Below, one piece after another: positions 11,395 through 21,717 of a DNA stretch of 64,000 bases. Position numbers and translations under genes: made by a program. The DNA comes from Maniola hyperantus. Its lineage: Eukaryota > Arthropoda > Insecta > Lepidoptera > Nymphalidae. Within the stretch, counting starts at the first letter, position 1, and each line of letters starts with the position of its first letter. Location of the stretch: positions 12,427,662 to 12,491,661 of the forward strand of contig NC_048552.1 of the NCBI RefSeq assembly GCF_902806685.2, given 5' to 3'. The notes below the pieces were generated by a model, which made no database searches, was not told the DNA's origin, and saw only the letters and a program-made list of their open reading frames with translations.

Positions 11395-11640
11395 TACGGA
11401 ACCATAAAAATTAAAAATGGGTCAAGTACGAGTCGAACTTGCACACGAAAGGTTCTGTAATCCGTACTTTCGTTCGGGAAATAACGCTTTTTATTTTATG
11501 GCGGCCATTTTGCAAATATTTATTATTTGTTGTTATAGCGACAATAGAAATACACATTCTGTGAAAATTTTAATTCTCTACCTACTACGGTTCACGAGAT
11601 AGGTACTCGGTGACAGACATACAGATTGACGGGCGGACAG
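11395..11640 (+). mobile_element. GGTTCCG-type element, divergent
   Basis: GGGTCAAGTACGAGTCGAAC head, then GGCGGCCATTTTGC and a GACAGACATACAG run. The distal end is lost. Confidence 0.45.
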
Positions 11641-11699
11641 CTGAGAAAAGAGCAGTTACGCACTCATCCGATCAGAGTCCGTAAAAATACGGATATATA

Positions 11700-11805
11700 T
11701 ATAATACTGGATCCAGGCGGCGCAAGACCGTGGCGTGTGGGAGTCCCTACAAGAGACCTATGTGCAGCTGTGGACGTCGATTGGTTGATGATGATGATGA
11801 TAAGA
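11700..11805 (+). mobile_element. LINE 3' end fragment
   Basis: GCGGCGCAAGACCGTGGCGT, then GTGGACGTCGATTGGTTGA and a (GATGAT)n tail at 11788-11805, typical of a retroelement 3' end. Confidence 0.45.
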
Positions 11806-11834
11806 TAATAGAAAATAGTAGTTCGGTGTCATTT

Positions 11835-11898
11835 TGAGGGTTCCGGACCCGAGGGGTGCCAACGGAAGTGCGAATCCGACTCGCACTTGACCGGTTTT
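11835..11898 (-). mobile_element. GGTTCCG-type fragment
   Basis: GAGGGTTCCGGACCCGAGG to CTTGACCGGTTTT, both ends with the middle gone. Confidence 0.45.
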
Positions 11899-11917
11899 AC
11901 TACACACGGAATCAATG

Positions 11918-12150
11918 TTATTTATTAGAATCACACTTGTTTTTTTTATTATTATTAGAATCACATCTGTTACTCTTTTACGCAAAAACTACTGGACGGA
12001 TTTGGCTGAAATACATAGGCTACTTTTTATCCCAGAAAATCCCTGTATTAACACTTAGGCTACTTTTTATCCCGGAAAAACAAAGAGTTCCCGCGGGTTT
12101 TTAAAAAAACCTGTATCCATGCAAACAAGGTCGCAGGCATCAGCTAGTTT
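11918..12150 (-). mobile_element. CCCGCGACTTCG-family element
   Basis: Contains the CTACTTTTTATCCC block twice (12019 and 12060) and ends CGCAGGCATCAGCTAGTT. Confidence 0.55.
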
Positions 12151-12402
12151 ATTATAACTCCTGTGTGACTTTACACCGAATTACACGAGTTTCCTCGCTG
12201 TTACTTTGTTGATATTAAAACTTTGTTTTCAGGTATTCAGGCGTCAAAATCAACGAGTAATTAAAACATCCGATGGGTCTAAATGAAAGCTGACCTTCGG
12301 AAGCCAGCGGAGTTTGCCTAGATGACGCACGAAACAGATGTTCATGATTTGGAGCGCAGAGAAACAGATGGATAACAGAGCGAACAACAATAAACAATGG
12401 TA
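12151..12402. other. Unassigned DNA upstream of the first fucosyltransferase
   Basis: No repeat or exon recognised. It may include distal promoter sequence of the gene that starts at 12715. Confidence 0.3.
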
Positions 12403-12680
12403 CTGATTCTGAGCACAACCTAATTTTAGAGTATTCGCATCCTCTTCTTACTAATGTTAAATGTAATATGAAAAGGACAGACGCAGTTTGATAGTTTTAA
12501 ATTTAATTTTTAAATGGTAAAACCCGTGATTTTAGCGCACAGTCGCGAGCCTACTGTTTGTAGCGTGCACTAAAATTTAGAGTCTTTAAATGTAAAGTTC
12601 ATGTATGCCTTTTTAGCATTGTTGAAAAGAAAAAGATGCAGATACTCTAAATTTAGTTTAGAGAAAGAACGGAATCGGTG
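12403..12680 (-). mobile_element. MITE forming the immediate upstream region of FucT-1
   Basis: Runs from TTCTGAGCACAACCTAATTT to TAGAGAAAGAACGGAATCGG and matches the elements at 55594-55880 and 62005-62280 in reverse. It ends about 35 bp before the ATG at 12715, so the 5' UTR or core promoter of this gene is probably partly transposon-derived. Confidence 0.65.
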
Positions 12681-12714
12681 CCAATGTGCCTTGTAAACTA
12701 AACGTCCAAACACC

Positions 12715-13637
12715 ATGAATACAAGAATGTGTTTCCTAATAACCAGACTAAATGCTTCCCGAGTAATATTTATAGTGATCCTCTTCTACGCTGCCTCCCT
12801 CATGTACACCTACAATGCAAGACTCTACTCTATAAGGTCGCAGAGAAAAGACATCCCGTATTTGAACCATAAGAGTTTCAAGTATATCCTGCAATGGACT
12901 AGTAGATTCAATTATCCCCTCATCCCAATGGGCCAAGGCAACTCTATTTTCGTTAGAGGCAAGTGCAACTTTAGCAACTGCTTCATCACTGACGACAGAA
13001 ATTATTTCATCGATCAAACTGAATTCGATGCTGTTGTTTTCGGCGGGATAGACGCCATGAAACTCTGGTCGTTCCAACTGCCGTCTGCAAGGTCTCCGAA
13101 ACAGAAGTACATTTTCGCTGCGTCAGAATCCGCAGATAACTACGCCGTCTGCTCTCCGATGTACAACGGATTCTTTAACTGGACGTGGACGTATCGAATC
13201 GACTCAAATATATTTTGGGGATATATAGTCATATACGATTTGCACGACAATATCATAGGACCTGCAATTAATATGAAATGGCTGGACAAACTTGATCCTA
13301 TAGATGAAGAAATAAAGATGAAATTGGCGAGTAAATCGAAAACAGCGGCGTGGTTCGTCTCCCATTGTACAACGAATAGTGGTAGGGAGGTTTTTGTGGA
13401 TGAGCTGAAGAAGGAGCTGAAACCTTATGGACGGACTGTTGATATTTACGGCCGATGTGGCACCCTCAGTTGTACGAGGGAAAATGAGGATTCTTGCTTT
13501 AAAAAGATAGAGAATGATTACTACTTTTACTTGTCGTTTGAGAATTCCTTCGCTGAGGACTACGTGACGGAGAAGCTGCTGAGTGCACTCAACAATTATG
13601 CCGTCCCTATTGTCTACGGTTCAGCTAATTACTCAAG
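12715..13637 (+). CDS. FucT-1 exon 1
   Basis: Encodes residues 1-307 and two bases of codon 308. The donor is TACTCAAG|GTAAAAAG. Holds the membrane anchor and most of the catalytic domain, including FENSFAEDYVTEKL. Confidence 0.93.
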
Positions 13638-14684
13638 GTAAAAAGAACTTATTTACTTGTGTCGTCATGATCAACCCATTGCCGGCTCACTGCAAAGCAC
13701 AGTTCTTCTCTTAGAGAGAACATTTTCAATATATTCCGTAAAATTGAGATTTTATTTGCTGGCAGCCTTTGTTCTACAACCTTCAGGGGAGCACCCTGTC
13801 AATGTCATTCAAGTGCCAAAAGAGCCTCGTCGTACTTTACCGTAGACTGAGTAAAAAATCTAGACAAAAGAACGTTTGCTTTCTCATTCACACTAAAAAG
13901 AGAGCACAGATAAAATTACTAATGTGATAAACAGAGACGCAGCTAACATATTTTTTGTCTCTTATCGTGTAACCGATTTTTTTCAAGGACTACAACTTTA
14001 GTTGCAAAACAAACTTTGAGAATTCGTGGCGTAATTGTATTTCTCATTAGTTATTTACTTGTTTTCACATAAAAAACGTTTAATACAAATATTGACTACT
14101 AAATAATGGTAATTTTTTTTTTAAATTTTTTATATAAAGAATATTAGCCATATTAAATGACTAATGTTCCCCTTTCCTCTCCAATTAAGCGTCAGGCTTG
14201 TGCTAGGAGTAGGTACGACAATAGTGCAAAATTGTCGTGTTATTCATCGTTACGTCGTGCTATCGCTATCTCAGACGCGGTTACACAGTACTTCAGTCTA
14301 GCTTTTTTACTCAGTCTACGTACCTACCTACTCTACATAATTCACCACTTTTCAAATCTCGTCTCCTATATTATGTACTCGTAAGCATATTTTTTTAAAT
14401 CTCAAAAAAATTTCAGGTTTCTTCCCCCAGGCAGTTACCTCGACGCGTTGAAATTGGGCCCCAAGCAGCTGGCTCGTCGGATGCACGAGATTATCAACGA
14501 CAGTAGCAAGTATCACGACTTCTTCCGTTGGAGGAACCACTACAGGTACCGAGAGAGTCGCCCCTCGGATGAGGTGTGTAAACTGTGTAAAGCGCTCAAC
14601 GATGAAGAGAGGGTGGCTGAAGTGACCGTGTGGGATGACTTCAGGACTTGGTGGAATGGACAAAGCTTGAAGGACAAGTGTTGA
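12715..14684 (+). CDS. Alpha-(1,3)-fucosyltransferase C-like (GT10), paralogue 1
   Basis: Two exons, 12715-13637 and 14417-14684, join in phase (AG|G, arginine) to 396 aa. GT10 enzymes move fucose from GDP-fucose to GlcNAc of glycans in the Golgi. Residues 1-16 look cytosolic, 17-33 (VIFIVILFYAASLMYTY) form a signal anchor, and the lumenal part carries the family core: FFNWTWTYR in the N-terminal half, FENSFAEDYVTEKL at 275-288, YAVPIVYGSANYSR at 295-308, then FLPPGSYLDA encoded just after the splice. A CKLC pair lies near the C-terminus. Length is normal for the family. No break is seen. The start is the first ATG before the anchor. Which sugar acceptor it uses cannot be told from sequence. 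Its minus-strand paralogue lies 9 kb away. Confidence 0.95.
13842..14319. mobile_element. MITE in FucT-1 intron, with nested SINE scrap
   Basis: Termini GTAGACTGAGTAAAAAA and TTTTTTACTCAGTCTAC are inverted repeats. The body matches 29192-29583 closely, except that this copy is interrupted at about 14109-14229 by a piece of tRNA-headed SINE. Confidence 0.8.
14150..14228 (-). mobile_element. SINE fragment nested in the MITE
   Basis: CCCCTTTCCTCTCCAATTAAG to AGTAGGTACGACAATAGTGC matches the distal part of the tRNA-like SINEs at 56800-56990 and 22335-22500. Confidence 0.6.
14417..14684 (+). CDS. FucT-1 exon 2
   Basis: The acceptor is AAAATTTCAG|G. Encodes FLPPGSYLDA, then DFFRWRNHY, CKLC and WWNGQSLKDKC, ending at TGA 14682-14684. 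This is the C-terminal GT10 segment. Confidence 0.93.
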
Positions 14685-15432
14685 TAGTTACTAGTAAAGT
14701 CTGAACTACCACTTTTATAAGTTACGGCCGATGTACCTGCGCAGAAATCTTAATTTTGAATGGCGCGCGATTTTATTTTTTAAACACAAGAACAACGAAA
14801 ATTCGTTCTTGCTCATAAAGGTTCGTACGCACCTGAGCGGCGCGGCGCGGCGCTTCAGTGAGCTTCACGTCGCGGCACAGAGCTTCAAAATATCATTTCT
14901 ATCATTTTGTATGGCGCATATCGCACTAGAGCGGCGCGGCGCGGCGCTTCACCGCGCGTTGCCGCGCGGCACGGCTGGAGAGAATATTTTGAAGCGCACC
15001 GAAGCGACGCGCAGTGCAGTGACGCTAGTGCGACATACCCAGCGGCGCGGCGCGGCGCTTCAGTATGCGTACGTCGCTCGAATAAGATACACGCGCATCT
15101 TGTTAGGTATTTAAAGTACAGGCAAGAATCGGCAAGATAGACCTCAAAATAAATAACGTAGGTTTAATTTTTGACACATGACGTGTTCCTCATGCTCTTA
15201 GAAGTATATCCTCAAAGGTCCCAACCCCTAGGATGTCGGCTTCCCCCCTTCCCAGTGTCTAAATGTATAAAAATGTCTCTCCGAGCGTTATGAGAAAACA
15301 TCAATGGTAAAAATAATCCTGATTAAATAACTATAATATATTATGTACATATTATACCTACCTACTTCATCTAGGTAGAATTAATAGTTTCGGAAATATG
15401 CCTACCTATTGTTGTACTTGTGTTTATATTAT

Positions 15433-15662
15433 ACTAGCTTATGCCCGCGACGTCGTCCGCGTGGACTACACAAATCTCGAACCCCTATTTTACCCCCTTA
15501 GGGGTTGAATTTTCATAAATCCCTTTTTAGCGGATGTCTACGTCATATTAGCTAGTTAGCTAGCCAGCATGCCAAATTTCAGCCCGATCCGTCAAGTAGT
15601 TTGAGCTGTGCGTTGATAGATCAGTCAGTCAGTCACCTTTTTCTTTTATATAGGTATTTAGA
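15433..15662 (+). mobile_element. CCCGCGACTTCG-family element
   Basis: ACTAGCTTATGCCCGCGACG head, AGGGGTTGAATTTTC middle, and a TCAGTCAGTCAC near the 3' end. Confidence 0.6.
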
Positions 15663-15768
15663 TATAATATGTACCTGTGTTTACCTGCCTATTTTATATC
15701 TATTGCACATAAAACAAAGACATTTTGCGAAAATGCTTTTTCTAATGTAATTTCCACAGAACCTAAGG

Positions 15769-16003
15769 GACTAGCTGATGCCCGCAACTTCGTTCGCGTA
15801 GATGTAGGTTTTTTAAAAATCCCGTGGAAACTTTTTGATTTTCGGGATAAAACTAGCCTATGTGTAGGTACACATAGGCTACTTTTATCCTACAGGGTAT
15901 AATCTATCTCAGGTATATAGGTACTAGTAGGTAATTCCCGGAAATGTGCTCACCTATAGAAAAATCTAAATCCACGCGGACGAAGTCGCAGGCATCATCT
16001 AGT
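15769..16003. mobile_element. Head-to-head CCCGCGACTTCG-family pieces
   Basis: A plus copy starting GACTAGCTGATGCCCGCAAC is followed by a minus copy ending CGCGGACGAAGTCGCAGGC, giving inverted heads at both edges. Confidence 0.55.
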
Positions 16004-16009
16004 TGCATT

Positions 16010-16285
16010 TTTTTTAGATTTTTAATCCCGTGTGAACTCTTTGATTTTCCGGGATAAAAAGTTGCCTACCTCTGTCAATTCCCGGAATGCAAGCTACCTC
16101 TGGTCCAAACTTCATATAAATGGGCCTTTAACAATCCTGTGGAAATTCTTTCATTTTCCAGGATAAAAAGTAGCCTGTCCTTCCCCGGGATGTAATTCAA
16201 CTTTGTACCAAATTTCATCCTGTTGAGCCGTGAAAAGCTAGTAGATAGACAGACAAATACACTTTTGCGTTGATAATAATATAAG
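16010..16285 (+). mobile_element. CCCGCGACTTCG-family element, headless
   Basis: TTGATTTTCCGGGATAAAAAG block, then GAGCCGTGAAAAGCTAG and a TATAAGTATGG end. Confidence 0.5.
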
Positions 16286-16324
16286 TATGGATATGCATAA
16301 ATATTTTTTTATAATTTCCATAAA

Positions 16325-16390
16325 AACTATCATCATCATCATCATCATCAACCGATAGATATGTCCACTGCTGGACATAGGTTTCTTGTA
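16325..16390 (-). mobile_element. LINE 3' scrap with (ATC)n tail
   Basis: (ATCATC)n at 16328-16350 followed by TGTCCACTGCTGGACATAGG, the reverse of the conserved LINE 3' end. Confidence 0.5.
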
Positions 16391-16600
16391 GGATTATATT
16401 ACCGACCTGTGTGGTATACCTATTGTTTCTAATGTAATTTCCACAAAAACTATTAGGCAATAGCATAAAGAATTTTGTCTTCGACATTCTGAAGTAAATG
16501 TGAAATGGTACAGAGTCATTAAGAAGGCGAGGAAACAAAATGTGATATCCTTCTTGATAGCGTGACTTTGGTATGTCAGCAATCCATTTCTTCTTCTTTT

Positions 16601-16647
16601 TTAGGGTTCCGTACCTCAAAAGGAAAAACGGAACTCTTATAGGATCA

Positions 16648-16679
<32 letters not shown>

Positions 16680-16856
16680 CTGTGAGTGAGTGAACTATAC
16701 CAAGTGGGGTATCATATGAAAGGTCTTCACCTGTACATTCTAAAACAGATTTTTATTTATTTTTATGCATCATAGTTTTTGAATTATCGAAATCATACGA
16801 CTGTAGTACGGAACCCTCATTGCGCGAGCCTGACTCGCACTTGGCCGGTTTTTTCT
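16601..16856 (-). mobile_element. GGTTCCG-type element, internally deleted
   Basis: TTTTTTAGGGTTCCGTACC to TTGGCCGGTTTTTT. About 190 bp of the usual middle is missing. Confidence 0.65.
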
Positions 16857-17236
16857 CTTCGATAATTCGTTCTTCTTCTGCACAACAAAGAAATAATAAT
16901 CAAATCCTCTTCACTGTCGCTCATCTTGCGACGTTGTTGCTCGTACGCGAACGGGTGTAAAAGTGACGCGCAAGTGACGCGAGGTGCCGCGTACTGAAGT
17001 TGTAGTGCGGTAGGCACCGTCGAGCGGCCTGAGGTGAAGCGTTCTGCAGTCGGACTGAAGCGCCGCGCCGCGCCGCTCAGGTGCGTACGAACCTTAATTC
17101 GCGCGTAAAAACATTGCGCGTAGGCAACAACCAATAGCGGACAGGCGCGTGCTTTGATTGGCTGAGATGTTCAAGCGCCATACAAAAAAATATTTCTGCG
17201 CAGGTACAATGGGGTAACTAGTAAAAGTGGTAGTGC

Positions 17237-17889
17237 TGTACCCTATTATGGGTTAGGAGTTAGGAGTCCCTGTTCGAATGTCCTAGTATTTAAGTATTAA
17301 CCATAAGATATGGTGCCCATTTATCACAAAACATTTTAGTATTATTATTAGTTGTTACTTATCCAAATTACTTTTGTAGGTGCTAATTTGTTACCAATTT
17401 TTATTTAACATAACACACGTAAATATTGTTTAAGCTATAATTTTGTTATGTTTTTCAAACCACAGTCAGGTTTTTTGGAACCTCTTTAAATTACTTGTTG
17501 GTGAGTTTGTTTATTATTATTTATTACTCCTACTGTCTACAAATTGTAGGTAAGTTTTATGTGTTTTTTCCTGTATGAACCTATTTTGTATTAAGATTTT
17601 AGAGATTTAAAAACACTTAATATTGTTGTTAAATTGACAAATTATACTTTTGTGAATCTATTTTGCAAAGCTAAATAATAAATATGTTTGATACTTAATA
17701 AAAAATATTAACTTCAAATACCTACTAGAAATTCTCACGGTTCGCTCAGATATTAGAACGACATTTTATTGAACATAGTTTTATAACATGTTTTAATAGT
17801 ATGCAATGTAGGCATATGTTGTTATATAACAATTTCAAACAATACCTACACGTGATTTGTAACAACAGTTATTCAATCTGGATGCACCC
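17237..17889. other. AT-rich intergenic DNA
   Basis: No exon, terminal repeat or known family visible. Confidence 0.4.
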
Positions 17890-17892
17890 TTA

Positions 17893-18027
17893 GGGCGTTT
17901 GTGCACTCATCCGTGAATTTACGGATCCGTGAAAAAGATACGAATGGAATGTACTCACGTATTTGTATGAAGGCCACTTTGAAGAATCATAGATACAAAC
18001 CGAATACGGATGAGTGCACAAACGCCC
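17893..18027. mobile_element. PIF/Harbinger-type MITE, TTA target duplication
   Basis: 135 bp with perfect termini GGGCGTTTGTGCACTCATCC and its reverse complement, flanked by TTA at 17890-17892 and 18028-18030. No coding frame. Confidence 0.85.
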
Positions 18028-18151
18028 TTAGGCTATCATTGTTGGTAGATTGATGCTATTCAAGAGATAATAATGTAATATAACTGAAGGCTCAGACTAG
18101 GTATTAGATGAAATATTTTGCCACCAATAATAGGTATTTAATCGGGGAAAT

Positions 18152-18660
18152 ATTGTAATTACTTATATTTTTACATCAGAACGTTTACAAATTTAGATCT
18201 GTATAACAGACAAATTATACTTAAAATATGTTAAGCATTTATGTGTAAAACTGCCTCAGTAAATTTAAATGTCAGAAATGTTAAGTCGCGTGCACACTAG
18301 TAAAAAAAACCGGCCAAGTGCGAGTCAGGCTCGAACAATGAGGGTTCCGTACTACAGTCGTATTTTTTCGACATTTTGCACGATAATTCAAAAACTATCA
18401 TGCATAAAAATAAATAAAAATCTGTTTTAGAATGTACAGGTAAAGACCTTTCATATGATACCCCACTTGATATAGTCACTCACTTCGAAAGTTGAAAATA
18501 CTAATTATTAGTTCATGACCACAATTTAATTTTTTTGTGTGATCTAACCCTAAATTCACGTTTTTCAGATTTTTCCCCAAATGTCAGCTATAAGACCCAC
18601 CTTCCTGCCAAATTTCATGATTCTAGGTCAACGGGAAGTACCCTGTAGGTTTCTTGACAG

Positions 18661-18700
<40 letters not shown>

Positions 18701-18922
18701 CAAAGTGATCCTATAAGGGTTCCGTTTTTCCTTTTGAGGTACGGAACCCTAAAAATTGTAATTACTTACAGATATACCTACTTATATTTTTACATCAGAA
18801 CGTTTACAAATTTAGATCTGTATAACAGACAAATTATACTTAAAATATGTTAAGCATTTATGTGTAAAATTGCCTCAGTAAATTTAAATGTCAGAAATGT
18901 TAAGTCGCGTGCACACTAGTAA
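18152..18922. repeat. 150-bp direct duplication flanking a GGTTCCG element
   Basis: 18152-18301 and 18755-18922 are near-identical (differing by a 16-bp insertion and a few bases). The element 18302-18755 sits between them exactly at the junctions. Confidence 0.85.
18302..18755 (+). mobile_element. GGTTCCG-type element, full length
   Basis: Best complete copy in the window: AAAAAACCGGCCAAGTGCGAG to TACGGAACCCTAAAAA, with the (ACAG)n run at 18655-18700. About 450 bp, non-coding. Confidence 0.85.
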
Positions 18923-19029
18923 AAATTGCGTTTTTCATCCTGTTCCTCGAAAATTATTGTGTCGATATCTTTGGGCGGCCAAATACCTAATCGAACTTGT
19001 ATAATATGCCGCATGCAACGCACTTATTA

Positions 19030-19366
19030 TTATTTTTTTTTATTCAGATACAAGTTAGCCCTTGACTGCATCTTACCTGGTGGTAAGTGATGATGCAGTC
19101 TAAGATGATAGCGGGCTAACCTGGAAGGGGTATGGCAGTTTTTATTAAACCCATACCCCTTTGGTTTCTACACGGCATCGTACCGCAACGCTAAATCGCT
19201 TGGCGGCACGGCTTTGCCGGTACGGTGGTAACTAGCCACGGCCGAAGCCTCCCACCAGACCAGACCAGAAATTTTAGAAATTATAAAATTCCAAACCCCT
19301 GCCAGGATTCGAACCCGGGACTTCCCACTATTAAGACCACAGCGCTCACCACTGCGCCAGGGAGGT
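19030..19366 (-). mobile_element. tRNA-headed SINE
   Basis: Read on the minus strand it starts CCTCCCTGGCGCAGTGGTGA (A-box-like), has GGGTTCGAATCC (B-box) about 40 bp on, and ends in a poly-A that appears here as the T run at 19030-19040. About 340 bp. Confidence 0.8.
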
Positions 19367-19740
19367 CGTCGAGGGTTAGTGTGGATGTGACTTTATAAGG
19401 TGTAAGCACGAATGCCTCATGGATGCCTTCTTCCTACAGCTGATTAATATATTCTAGAAATAATATTTTCTAGAAATAATATTTTGGAACTTATACTTAC
19501 TTACTTTTTTTTCGTATTATTTCAACTTAACTATACTTAAGTAATTAGTACTTTAAGAGATAGGTCAATAAACGTTTGAGATCTCAGTTAAGTTAAGTTC
19601 TAGATTGGCTTGGTAGGATCGAAAACCAAATTTTAAAACTATATGCTAGTTACTTACTAATTATTTTGTGCAAAGCACATAAACAATTGGGTGTTTTTAT
19701 GTCGGCAATGAGCTAACTGTTTCAGAATCTTTTATAGAGG
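19367..19740. other. AT-rich intergenic DNA
   Basis: Nothing recognised apart from a local direct repeat of TTCTAGAAATAATATTTT at 19451-19485. Confidence 0.4.
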
Positions 19741-19950
19741 ACTAGCTTATGCTCGCGACTTCGTCCGTGTGGACTACACAAATTTAAAACCCTTATTTCA
19801 CCCCCCTGAGGGGTTGAATTTTCAAAAATCCTTAGCGGATGCCTACGTTATAATAGCTGAATGCCATATTTCAGCCCAATCCGTCCAGTAGTTTGAGCTG
19901 TGCGTTGTTAGATCAGTCAGTCAGTCAATCCTCTTATATATTTAGATTTA
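19741..19950 (+). mobile_element. CCCGCGACTTCG-family element
   Basis: ACTAGCTTATGCTCGCGACTTC head and ATCAGTCAGTCAGTCAATCC near the end. Confidence 0.65.
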
Positions 19951-20533
19951 ATGCATTGGCGTAGATAAAAGTTTAAAGAGTAATCTGTGGTTATATAACA
20001 TTTCTTAAATAAAATACAGAATATTACAAAGTTATAATTTGTTACAAATACACATAACATTATGTAACTACAAATAATATTATTGCAGTGCTATGCTATA
20101 CCAATATTGTAGCAAATAAGTAGGTTAGTATAATATGATGTGATACCTAAATTACAAAAAAATATAACGACTTGTACCTACCTAGTAGAGCGTTATATAT
20201 AACTATTAATAATTCCTGTATTGAGCAACGTAATAAATAATTATAATTATTAAATATGTAAACATAGTAAAATTTTGATTAAGTATAATATAACAATAAA
20301 GACTGAAAAGAATTTAAGTTTCGAATATTTTACATTTAAATACCTCATATAAACAGTATATGTACTTGTAGATCCTTCCAGTAGTTTGTGCTGTGCGTTG
20401 ATAGATCAATCAGCTTTTCTTTTAATATAAGTTAGTACACAGAGTGTAACAGAACGCTAGCAAAAACGAAGGTACTGACGATTTCTGATACCACAAAAAA
20501 AAACGCAAAAAATTCATATATTTTGTAAAAGTT
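19951..20533. other. AT-rich DNA with a small repeat scrap
   Basis: 20366-20435 is a tail piece of the CCCGCGACTTCG family (TTTGTGCTGTGCGTTGATAG). AGAGTGTAACAGAACGCTAGC at 20440-20462 also occurs after the array at 39340-39365. Confidence 0.4.
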
Positions 20534-20965
20534 TTTTTTTTTTTTTAATAGATATAGCGAGCAAATGAGCAGGCGGGTCACCTGATGTTAAGTGACTACC
20601 GCCGCCCATGAAATTTGCAGCACCAGAGGAGCCGCCGATGCGTTGCCGGCCTTTTAGGAATTTGTTGGTCCGCCCCTTGAATAACCCCATGTTATAATCT
20701 AGTGGGAACACCGCCGATGGGAGTTGGTTCCACAGTTTGCACGTGCGTGGAAAGAAGGATCTGGCGCAGCGGACGGTCGAAGTGCACCAGACACCCAGAT
20801 GGTGAGGGTGAAATTCCTTACGGTGGCGCGCGGTGCGGTTGTAGAAAAAAGAGGGTGGAATGAGGTCAAAAAGCTCTTCAGAGCACTCCCCATTATAGAG
20901 GCGATAGAACATGCATAGAGAGCTAACGTCTCTGCGGTGCTCCAGGCTTAAGTTCTTAAGTTCAA
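20534..20965 (-). mobile_element. LINE 3' end with reverse-transcriptase C-terminus
   Basis: Minus-strand translation gives VFYRLYNGECSEELFDLIP-like start, HPHHLGVW, ARSFFPRTCKLWNQLPSAVF and FLKGRQR, the conserved tail of jockey/CR1-type non-LTR reverse transcriptases, followed by a 3' UTR and poly-A (plus-strand T run at 20531-20546). 5'-truncated; no RT core remains. Confidence 0.8.
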
Positions 20966-21548
20966 GATATTATATTGCAAATAAACCATCTGTCTGACGC
21001 TAGAAGTCAACGAATGTTGCATCATAAGTAGGCCATTCGGAGTCAATGCCGCGTCGTAGGTGGGGCATTGACCCCAGTTTTGAACTTTATACATTGCGGG
21101 TTTGAAAAATACTAAATCGCTAAAACCACAAAATGAGGCATTGGTATTGGGATTGTGTTTAGATAGTATAACAATAACTCTTAAGTTTTTTCTGACATTC
21201 TGATTACACTCAGTATAATATATTTTACTTAGGTATAGAAAAAAGGATTTTCGTTGATTACAAATACATGCCTACTATAATTAGGTAGGTATCTATGTTA
21301 CGTAATAAATAAATACATTTTTAGAGCAAAATGCATGTTACATAGTTGATAATAATTAATGTGCTTTTAGCCTAGGTATTACCACCTAGGTTAAAATTAA
21401 TTGCTGCCTGAAACAATGTATCTACCTACCTAAAAAATAAATAAAATACTTAATTACTTTGTGTATTGAATATCATTTAAACCTATAGCATTTATTAACA
21501 AAATCATAGAAAAGCTTAAAAACCATTAGGCATACTAATAAGTAACCA
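20966..21548. other. AT-rich intergenic DNA
   Basis: No gene or element seen. Confidence 0.4.
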
Positions 21549-21717
21549 GCCCCCCGATTGTGTAATAATAACCATTTCATCGCTATCGCAATCGTCAAGA
21601 AATTCTGCCCTTTGATTGGTTGATTCGCTGTTTACATTTTTTCACAGCCAATCAAAGGGCAGAATTTCTTGACGATTGCGATAGCGATGAAATGGTTATT
21701 CTTACACAATGGGGGGC
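21549..21717. mobile_element. Fold-back MITE, copy 2
   Basis: Same ends and loop as 817-985. Arms pair over about 70 bp each. Confidence 0.8.

Larger units (their letters stand above)
14819..17094. mobile_element. PIF/Harbinger-like non-autonomous element, 2.28 kb
   Basis: Termini AGGTTCGTACGCACCTGAGC and its reverse complement extend about 30 bp. Flanking TAA is present at 14816-14818 and 17095-17097, fitting the 3-bp TWA duplication of PIF/Harbinger. No transposase frame is present. The GC-rich ends contain GGCGCGGCGCGGCGCTTCA repeated near 14840, 14932 and 15043, while the middle is filled with other retroelement pieces. Confidence 0.7.
14703..17236. repeat. Outer inverted repeat around a 2.5-kb nest
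   Basis: CTACCACTTTTA and GTACCTGCGCAGAAAT near 14717-14750 return in reverse complement near 17199-17235. A solo copy of the same MITE type, without the insert, is at 55420-55590. This suggests that the TAA-flanked element at 14819-17094 landed inside it. Confidence 0.6.

Noticed and set aside
12748..13077. 109-codon minus-strand frame inside FucT-1 exon 1
   Set aside because: Antisense shadow of a well-supported GT10 exon.
14731..15140. 127-codon and 77-codon frames with RRGA repeats
   Set aside because: They follow the GC-rich GGCGCGGCGC terminal repeats of the TIR element at 14819-17094; no protein family features.
20514..20912. 132-codon minus-strand frame as a host gene
   Set aside because: LWNQLPSAVF and FLKGRQR mark it as a jockey/CR1-type LINE tail followed by 3' UTR and poly-A.
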